Part shown: piece after piece, positions 55,561 through 64,000 of the stretch | Layout: the number at the start of each line of letters is the position of its first letter | How positions within the stretch are numbered: the first letter of the stretch is position 1 | Source of the DNA: Symbiodinium microadriaticum | Taxonomy: Eukaryota; Sar; Dinophyceae; Suessiales; Symbiodiniaceae | Direction: 5' to 3' | Assembly: GCA_001939145.1 (NCBI GenBank) | Contig: LSRX01000173.1 | Location: 87,164-151,163 of the forward strand | DNA length: 64,000 nucleotides | Notes under the pieces: model-generated | Databases searched by the model: none | Told to the model about the DNA's origin: nothing | What the model saw: only the letters and a program-made list of their open reading frames with translations | Translations under genes and position numbers: made by a program

Positions 55561-56827
55561 GAGCAGGGAAGGGAGCTCAGCGAAGTTGCCCCGAGCCAGC
55601 TGGGCACCTCAGCATGGCGGCATAAGACTCCTAGCAAAGCTTTCCTCCTCATTCAGAACAAAATTGCGTGTGATGACTTTGGGGTATGGCGTCTGTAGCG
55701 AATATGTCCTTGACGATGGGTTGTTGGGATGGGTTGGAGTGAAAAGCTTGAAGGCCATGTCAACTCTTCTAAGCCAGCCAGGAGGCCCTTGCAACACATG
55801 GCAAAGCCGGCACAAAACTGCGCAAGTTTCGCCCGCATTCTTCTATGATTGAAGTCCGAACCCTACCCTCCACCCCAAACCCCAAGGAGTCACGGCTTTA
55901 GGGTTTCGGGGTTTAGGGTTTTTTCCCTCCCACTTAAGATTTAGCATTTAGGGTCTCAAAGCCTAATCCGTCAACTCCACAGAACATGACACTTTTGCTT
56001 GCTGTCGGCTGCAGCGCTCGAGGCTGAAAGCAGCAAAATGAGCCCCCCATGAAGCTCTTCCCTCTTGAGCAGGCTGATATAGGGGCCTTAATAGTTAGAG
56101 TGGGCTCACCATCAGGGTTCTATAATGTATAGGGCCCAATAAAAATAAGAATGGCGTGTTGGATTATCGATTAGAAGGTGCTCAGCTCTTCTGCGATGGG
56201 GCGAAGCTGCACACGCTGAGAGGTCTAGCACCAGTGCCCTGGGCAGTCTATGCGAAACAGGTGTCTACATGACTATCGTTCTGGGGGAACTGTTCTCTAC
56301 CAATTATTCGCGAGGGAAGAGGACTGGAGAGCTACGCTCCCTGCTCTCAGTGACATAGTACATTCCTCTGCTCAGGCTGTCCTTGCCCGCTTTGCTGCTG
56401 CTTCCGCATCCTCCGCGTCAGAAAGATGCCATCGAAGCAAGCAAAGATGGGCTTGGCATCTCTGCAAGGATCTACGCACCCCAAATGTTGAAAGCCGTGC
56501 AGAACGTCCCAGACTCTGAAGCCTCAAACTATGTCCTCATACACAGCCCTATACTACAAGCTCACGACAAGCTGGTCATGTTACAAACCAATGATGCTAA
56601 TCATGCACATATACTATAGAGAATATTAAAGAATGACTGGAAGCTATGTGTACAGTACACTTTTACAGTATTCGTGCGGTCTGATCCTTTTGAGAACCCA
56701 GGCTCTGAGCCTGTTCTGCTGGTACGTCGGTCACACCAGCCCTAAACCCCCCAAACCCCCTTCTACCCTAACCCTCTAATTACAGCTCTCCAAGCCCCTA
56801 TATCAATATCCCCTTAAAGCAATCATG

Positions 56828-59800
56828 TCATGACTTCTCCCAACGCTCCTTGTCTTTGAAGCGAGTTATCATCGTCATGCCCAAGGCTGAGCCGTTCGCC
56901 ATGGCCTCCAAAGCCTCAGGGAGCTTTCCTGGGCCCTCGGCTCTTTTTGACGAGTGGTACGGTGTAGTATGGGACAAGCAAAAGCTATAGGGTCATGATG
57001 ATAAACCCGATAATACGAGATAGAAGTATCATTTCATGAAAGTTAGTCGTAATAAACAAACGAGACAAACGTGATTTTCCATAGTGGCATCACGTGACAA
57101 CATGTACTTGAAGTGTGGAAATTTCCAGGCCTAGACATCCCTTCAGAGTCCGGGGGAGAGGCTTTAAGCTAAACATGCCGTTGTGCCCAAAATTGCAGAC
57201 CCTAGACATCCCCACACCCTGTATCACCCTCTGTGCAGCAGGCTTCTCTCGCCCGGAACTGCCTACATCACCCTTTTGCACACCGGCTTGATTGGAGCAC
57301 GCCCGGCCTACATCACCCTAAAGCCTAAACCCCAAGAGGCCCCAAACCCCCCAACCCGAAACCTCAAACCCCAAGAGGTCCCAAATTCCAAACCTTCAGA
57401 GGCCCCTGGCCTTGGCCCCTTCTTCGAGGTTAACTTCGCCTCATGGCTGTTGCACGACATCTTTAGGGGCTTTCGACTCTCACACTCGCACCAGGCAGGC
57501 AAGGAGGGGCTTTAGGTTTAGGGGTTTTGTCCCTCACCTACTTAGCATGGACAAGCCCGCACTGCAGGGTTTAGGGTGTATAGGGATTATAGGCTTAAGG
57601 GCTTACGATTATTAGGGGGAAGGCAAAGGCTCTGGAACTCGCAGGAACTAAGCCGTCAGAGACCTCAGACACAAAGAAGCGCAGTCACAACATGCTCCAA
57701 GACATGTCATAACCTATAATTTATTGATAATACATCACATATTTATAGTCTGTAGAGAAGGTAAAATGTATAATATAGCATACAATGCAAGATGAAACCA
57801 CTGCCGAAACACACAGCATCGTCCGGAACTGTGGACAAGATGCGCTCAACCAGCTTTTCTGGCTGCAGCTTTCCAGCGGCCACCATGGAGAGCAGCAGAG
57901 GCATGTCCGTTGCCGCCAAGCCGTGAGAACCTGCCGGCGTATCTCAGCAAACCCTTTCCCAAATGGGTCCTAAGGACCTGTATGTAGTATGGAGGATACT
58001 TAGTAGTATTTATTATTATAGAACCAATCTACTATGTAGGTGCTTAGGATCCCATTAGGGATTGCAAGTGGATGCGCTGCAGGGGCCTATAATCTCGATC
58101 TCCAGCCCTGCGACGCGTGCCATCGGTAGGCGGGGCTCCTGCACCGTCCACGCTAGCAGTTTCGGGCTTAAGGCTTCTAGGGTCTAGGGTGTCTCATACG
58201 TCGAGAAGCAAAGAGTGCTTATGTCGGATATGGGGTGGGGGTGAAGCGGAAGGTCATCCTGGACTTTGGGAACTCATGGCATCCGGGGCATCTTCTCCGG
58301 TACTTCACGTGTTTAATCTTAGTTGTGTGTGGGAAAAATCACAGGGAGACACGCTGCGCTTGCATGCGTGGGAAGTGCATGGCCCTCTGCCACCTCGCCA
58401 TGTGGCAGGCCAACCTGGACCATTCCTCGGTGGTCTCAGGCTATTTCTTGCCGATATCGGGCTTTACACAGGCTTCGTGCGGTTCTGATTGAATTCGAGT
58501 TATATACCCTATTCAGGGGCCCTTACCAGAAGCATCCGTTCATTTTTCGGCCTAAGCGGTCCATCATCTATTGTCGGGTTCCATACTTTCTGAAGCTCCC
58601 AGATTACAGGGACATCCGCAGAGCCCAACCAGAGCTGATTGCTGTCGGCAACATCATGCACGGGAAGGATATCCGATATGTGATATATAGGAGCTGGCCA
58701 TCGAGGCGACAGTGGATCCCTTCGAGATGATCTGTGTCCATTTCCTTCGTTCACCTGCATGCGCCAAAAAGCGCTCCGATTCAATGTCTTCTCGCGATAA
58801 ACTCAGCCTTGAGTCGCCCACCGCGCCTGGTGCACCAAACCTTGGCTGGTGCAAGGTACTTTGACTCTGTGATCTGGTAATCCCCTTTATCTCAGCTGAT
58901 TCCGCACTCCTGGTGCCCACTGCTCGACTCAACTGTCAAACGGTTCCACTGAAGCTAAGGCTGACCTGCGCCCGGCTCCGTCTCCGAATCGACACCGGGC
59001 AGCCGCATTTTCACAAGACTTGGCGAAACCTGCTGCATCGACTGTGACGTCCGCACCAAATCCGGCGGTGACCTGAAGCTGCCCCCAGGAAAACGGTGAG
59101 CGACTTGAGGGTTCATGGCCTAGCCCGTAGGGTGTACGGATCTGTAACAATCTTGATGGTCATCACGGCCAAAGATGGGTGGACACATGGAGCACTGCTC
59201 TACTATCCGGTAACGTCTCGTGACGTGGGATGGGGACCGCGGCTGTCGAGTTGGCCACAGGAGCTTACTTCTGTCGCAGGCTCGATCACTCTTGATCTAA
59301 CTCTCTATCTAAACCACTTCCGACTCAAGAAGAGGGTGAGGGCGGAAGCATATTTCCAACGGCTGTCGCTCACTCGTCTTCCAGTTTTGTTCGGGCTGAA
59401 TTATGGACATTACCCACTGCCACCCAAGCGACTTCGGCAACTTTGGCTCGAACATATTCGTCACCTCGCCCCGAGGCGCCACTTGACATACTCAGTCTAT
59501 CCTATTTAAAACGCAGCTGCACAAATGAATCTCCATCAGTATTGCGCATGCCTGCTGCCAGCCTGTGCAGACATGCAAAGAGTAGAGACCCGAGTAGAGA
59601 GAGATCAGATTATACTAGCCCATGCTCTACTATACTATACTATACTATACTATACTATACTATACTATACTACACTACACTACACTACACTACACTATAC
59701 TATACTATATTTACTCTATTATTTAACACCCCGATCCTGCAGGATCCTGCCTTCCTTCGCGTCGAAAGCCTCGGGGGAGGCTGCAATTCGTCGGGTCGCG

Positions 59801-62800
59801 TGCTCTCCATGTATGTGCCCTCTGTAAAAGGGCTTTGGGGTACATTATGCACTTTACGCATAAGTATCTCATGATAATCCTTCATAATTGGAATACGTTT
59901 TTGGAGGCATCTTTTATAGCACTACATGAGGGACTAAGAAAGGAACACAATGTGACTGATTATTTCTCTGTCAGGCTTCTATATCACACATCTTGCTGGC
60001 TAGCCCCAGGCTTTTCAGGACTGGGGGCCATGGTAGGCTGAGTCAAGACTACTCAGGTGCCAAACTAGGCCCAAAACTTACGAGCTGCTTCTAACCTTGG
60101 GCCTGGGCTCCATGATCTCTTTTTGGTGGAACCGAAGTTCGGTGAAGCTTTGGACCTAAACCCTTTCCCCTAAACCATCTGATTCCATGGCCAGGCACAT
60201 GCCAGGCGCCGAGCTCAACGGCCTCACCGGAAGAGACTCCGATGGGGGGGCGGGGTGTGAGGGGCTCTTACAAAGTGTTGCGCTGGGAGGCAGGAGATGG
60301 TAAGGACTCCCTCGTCGTGCGGTGGCATTTGTAGGTGTATGTATGTATATATAGATATATATATATATATATACATGCATACATACGATACACATATATT
60401 TATGTATACCTTTGTTCAGATTTCGCTCCTCTGACCTATTCCGACCAGGAGNACGAGATCAGATTATACTAACTATACTATATACTATACTATATACTAT
60501 ACTATATACTATACTATACTATACTATACTATACTATACTATACTATACCATACTATGTTTTTTTTACTCTATTATTTAACACCCCGATCCTGCAGGATC
60601 CTGCCTTCCTTCGCGTCGAAAGCCTCGGGGGAGGCTGCAATTCGTCGGGTCGCGTGCTCTCCATGTATGTGCCCTCTGTAAAAGGGCTTTGGGGTACATT
60701 ATGCACTTTACGCATAAGTATCTCATGATAATCCTTCATAATTGGAATACGTTTTTGGAGGCATCTTTTATAGCACTACATGAGGGACTAAGAAAGGAAC
60801 ACAATGTGACTGATTATTTCTCTGTCAGGCTTCTATATCACACATCTTGCTGGCTAGCCCCAGGCTTTTCAGGACTGGGGGCCATGGTAGGCTGAGTCAA
60901 GACTACTCAGGTGCCAAACTAGGCCCAAAACTTACGAGCTGCTTCTAACCTTGGGCCTGGGCTCCATGATCTCTTTTTGGTGGAACCGAAGTTCGGTGAA
61001 GCTTTGGACCTAAACCCTTTCCCCTAAACCATCTGATTCCATGGCCAGGCACATGCCAGGCGCCGAGCTCAACGGCCTCACCGGAAGAGACTCCGATGGG
61101 GGGGCGGGGTGTGAGGGGCTCTTACAAAGTGTTGCGCTGGGAGGCAGGAGATGGTAAGGACTCCCTCGTCGTGCGGTGGCATTTGTAGGTGTATGTATGT
61201 ATATATAGATATATATATATATATATACATGCATACATACGATACACATATATTTATGTATACCTTTGTTCAGATTTCGCTCCTCTGACCTATTCCGACC
61301 AGGAGCACACGCCTGGTTTTGCAAAAGTACTTTCAAAGAAACTACACACATGCAAACAAAACACATACTCATGCGCATGCAAACACGAAGAGATGCATGT
61401 ACCGTAGGCGGATACCGGAACCTTTACGCAAATGGTTCCCAATACGTGTGCCATGGCAGCACCTCGAAGTCCGAGCCATGCGTGGCACAGATGGGGTTTC
61501 TGACATCAGGGGTTAATTATTTCTGGGTCCTTATTGCTATTTCGACGCTTATACACTCGCACAAAGCAGGCAAGGCTTTGGGTTAGCATTCGTGTCTAGT
61601 ATTTGCTGAAGCTCCCGCATTGACTCCTACTGCAGACAAGCAGCTTTCCTGCATGCCTCCTCGCTTGGATCCACAGCCAAGACTCGCACGTTTTCTGCCG
61701 CGGCCAAGGCGACCATCACCTCGCGTCTTAAGAGCCCATCCAGTGCCATACACCCGAACTATATAAGGTATCTTCCTTGAAATATAAAGGGTCTCTCGCG
61801 TGGTGTAAGCTTTATGCCGCCATGCCTGAGTATTGTAGGGGGTATCAGGCTCTGTGGGTCTGATTGTTAATGTCTTCTTTGGGGCAGATTGTGTCGGTTG
61901 TGAGCGGTTCGCAACTCTGAGGTGGTGCCTGGATGCACCCGACGACACCCTCAGGCCACGAGAGCGTGGAAACGGGACATGCAGGGGATCCGGCGCACTG
62001 ACTCGTAGTAGCCTTCCGGACCGAGGCAGCCGCAAGAAAAATCCAATCATCTGAGTGGCCGCTGACAGTCCCAAACCACCACAGCCAAAAACTGCCAGGG
62101 TCTCACCCGGCTTCAATCGGCCTTGCTGCATGACCTCATTTCGTGCGTTAAAGCATCTTCTGCTGCTCCCGCTTCATGAGCAATCTTTCCAGCAGAAAAG
62201 GGCTCCCGCTTCATCCGTCTTACTAGTCACTTTTACAGGACAACCCTTGACCATCGTACAATCTTAGACGCCAGACCCAGCAAGAAACCCCTCGACCTGA
62301 GGCCTACTACAGGGGAACTTGGATCACCCCGCAACGTGCTAAAGCCTCATAGACCCTGAAATCCTGCAGCTTAAACCCGAAACTCCAAATCCCGGCCTTT
62401 TGGGAACAAAAATGGAAGGCAAATACCATGTCTGCAGACCAAGCGACAGCTCGATATGCGGTCGTCATTCGACATCCCAGAGCTGCAGCCTGCAGGAAGG
62501 AGACCTGCTTGGAAGAAGGCCGGCTCAGAGCTCATAGGCCTTAGAGGGTTTAGGGCTGACTTCTGTTTGGCTAGCTCTTTGTCAGCAGGAGCTTATGCTG
62601 AAGGACTGCCTGTAGTTTGAATCCAACCCGGAGCAGGACTTCGACTTTCGTAGAAACCCTTCCTGCTCTGCGATTGTTTTGCTCTAGGATCAAGCACAAA
62701 GTGATCTTGCATGAACACTTTATTGTGCCTTAGTAGTAGCTCCACAACTTCCCAATCCATACTCTCAAGCCTCGAAGCCCTCAACTATCTAAAGCCTTCA

Positions 62801-63349
62801 GCGTGAAACCTCGACCTCGAAACGTTGAACCGCAGGAATTCGTTGGGGTGCTTACGAGGCTCCAATAGAAGTATTGAAGCATTGCTTGCTGAAGCTGGAG
62901 CCCTCCGGTCAGAGCCGAACCTCGGGAAAAGTCTAGAAACTGGAACCCTCCTGCAGTGGTTCATAGCATTGACGGGTATGGGGCACCATACTAGGGAGAA
63001 TCCTGGAATGGATCTACACCGTATCTATGCTCACATTCATAAGTCGGAACAGTCTTGCTTGAAACTGGATCAATCCCTATGCGAACAAAGGCATAGTGGC
63101 ATAGTATCACAGTCACCCACAAGAAACTGGAAACCCCATGTTGCCTTCGGTGGTATGAGGCTGCAGTTTCGGTCCGCGCGGGGTATCCTCGGCAGCAGCT
63201 TTACATGCGTATTCGAGACCATTGGAGAATGCCATAAAACCTAAGATGCGATTGCCACAACGCCTGTAAACCTATCGTCCAAAAGCTGCGAGCGTCGCTA
63301 CGAACTCTGCGAAGCCACCTGGAAAGGTGAAGCCCGGCTGAGCTTGTGC
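56828..63349 (-). CDS. Zinc-type (MDR) alcohol dehydrogenase, ten-exon gene, 5' end missing
   Basis: Predicted exons in order: 63349-63297, 63187-63145, 62504-62448, 62134-62060, 61719-about 61631, 59072-58985, 58425-58394 (32 nt), 58138-58087, 57930-57837, 56942-56828 (stop TGA). Except at exon 5/6, phases agree at each join. Joined reading gives family motifs in the right order: QPGFTFPGGFAEFVAIPRAD, AAALGCRMTTAYRAV, the Rossmann FGCGGLGLSAV, VRVLAVDPSEEA, GADVTVDAAGF, GGMVQVGLPHG, PMARVAGLEIEIIGSHG and LPEALEAMANG near the C-terminus. Family role: NAD(P)-dependent oxidation of alcohols or reduction of aldehydes in the cytosol. The N-terminal zinc-ligand and GHE region is not seen and should lie upstream of 63349. 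Introns are GA-AG, GC-AG, GT-AG, GC-AG, unresolved, GA-AG, GT-AG, GC-AG, GT-AG. After exon 5 the frame meets TAG (61629-61627) and about ten expected residues are missing, so an exon is unseen or the copy is damaged. Confidence is high for the family, lower for exact ends. Confidence 0.82.
57962..58056. repeat. Hairpin element in alcohol-dehydrogenase intron 8 (family D)
   Basis: Left arm AATGGGTCCTAAGGACCTG continues TATGTAGTATGG; right arm, reverse-complemented, reads AATGGGATCCTAAGCACCTA then CATAGTAGATTGG. The element makes up about 95 of the 156 bp of a GC-AG intron. Confidence 0.72.
59603..61305 (+). repeat. 854-bp tandem duplication (59.6-60.45 and 60.46-61.3 kb)
   Basis: From the ATTTAACACCCCGATCCTGC string (59721 and 60575) to GACCTATTCCGACCAGGAG the two units read the same, offset 854 bp; both start with GAGATCAGATTATACTA and a TACTA-type microsatellite. 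A single N (60452) lies at the junction. It sits in the large unresolved intron of the alcohol-dehydrogenase gene. Real tandem duplication or a failed contig merge. Confidence 0.85.
59625..59710 (+). repeat. (TACTA)n microsatellite at the head of the tandem duplication
   Basis: ACTAT and ACTAC pentamer units. The second duplication unit begins with a related but longer version (60473-60558), the main difference between the copies. Confidence 0.88.
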
Positions 63350-64000
63350 CTCGCATAAAGAAACCACGAACGCACAGAGAGCACGGAGAGAAAAGCAGCT
63401 TTCACTCAACCCTCATTCTCGCCGCCAAATCTGTATGCCTCTCTCTCTCTATGCGTATATGTGTGTATATATATATATAGACATGTGTGTATGGATGTAT
63501 GTATGCATGCATACCTGATACAGTACCTGTGTCATCGTGTAGGTGTGTGTGTATATATATATATATATACATATACATAGTCATATGCATACACATAGAC
63601 ACATACCTACATGCATGCATACAAAACTGTATACATACAGTCATACATGTGCAGACACATGGTTTTCTGCATAGGTTTTCCAACGAAAAATAGGAACAAG
63701 AGAACCTAAAAAGATGGAAAGACGTTTTGCTTAGACAGAGATCGAGACACGGCAGTTGACGGCCAAAGCCACTGCTGTCACTCGGCCACATGTCCTATGT
63801 AAGGCCCCCGGTTCATCGCTCGTTCATATGTTTGGCGTGATGGTGTCTCAAGACCACCGCTCTACACTGCATAAGACAGAAAACACCATCGCGAACCATC
63901 GGCAATTCCAGCACCAATCTCCAAATCTCTAAAATCCCAGAACCCAAACCCCATTGCGCCACATGGCCTCGCAAATGGTAGGTCGGCTCCTTGCACACTG
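63350..64000. other. Upstream of the dehydrogenase gene; AT/CATA microsatellite, no exon found
   Basis: Microsatellite at 63.44-63.66 kb. The missing N-terminal exons of the alcohol dehydrogenase (zinc-ligand Cys, GHE) were looked for here and not found, so they are probably beyond the window. Confidence 0.5.

Noticed and set aside
58654..58932. Coding-like minus-strand frame
   Set aside because: It falls inside the GA-AG intron 58426-58984 of the dehydrogenase gene. It is a reminder that isolated frames here can look coding by chance.
1..64000. Spliced-leader relic (CCATTTTGGCTCAAG-like), tRNA, rRNA, CRISPR
   Set aside because: Scanned by eye on both strands; nothing convincing found. A computed search would be needed to exclude degenerate copies.

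Overview
The window looks like nuclear DNA of a dinoflagellate, probably a symbiodiniacean or a relative. Four signs point there. (1) Degenerate TTTAGGG / CCCTAAA telomere-type repeats are scattered throughout. (2) Genes can be assembled only by accepting GC-AG and GA-AG introns next to GT-AG ones, which is characteristic of dinoflagellates. (3) Every gene I could assemble lies on the minus strand, as in dinoflagellate unidirectional gene arrays. (4) Genes are sparse, in a background of microsatellites and short hairpin elements. No tRNA, rRNA, CRISPR, prokaryotic operon or spliced-leader relic was recognised. Exon joins were worked out by eye from reading-frame phase, splice dinucleotides and protein-family motifs, so they are predictions.

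Layout. 0-12 kb: mostly repeats, one small two-exon gene (4.0-4.6 kb) and a mosaic of tetra/hexanucleotide repeats (10.3-11.1 kb). 12.4-14.8 kb: a split gene of unknown function plus further exon-like frames. 14.8-22.7 kb: repeats and isolated exon-like frames. 22.7-26.8 kb: a gene cluster with an unknown exon, a histidine-phosphatase gene in five readable exons, and a two-exon tail-anchored protein whose stop codon sits one base before the phosphatase exon. 29.4-30.7 kb: a coiled-coil plus membrane-segment gene whose four introns are all 112-122 bp, resembling introner elements. 36.2-40.5 kb: an uninterrupted 1442-residue receptor with a periplasmic-binding-protein-like ectodomain, Cys-rich repeats, about eight to nine membrane passes and two TIR-type domains. 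48.9-51 kb: a split gene of unknown function. 56.8-63.4 kb: a zinc-type (MDR) alcohol dehydrogenase gene in ten recognisable exons, one only 32 nt long.

The genes do not form an obvious pathway. The points most worth following are the PBP/Cys-rich/TIR-TIR receptor, the set of near-uniform short introns (one flanked by an exact 16-bp direct repeat), several hairpin (MITE-like) families of which two sit inside introns, and a short motif found in at least eleven same-orientation copies, often next to telomere-like tracts. Three single N bases (10543, 37989, 60452) each sit between duplicated flanks and probably mark imperfect contig joins, including one inside the receptor gene.
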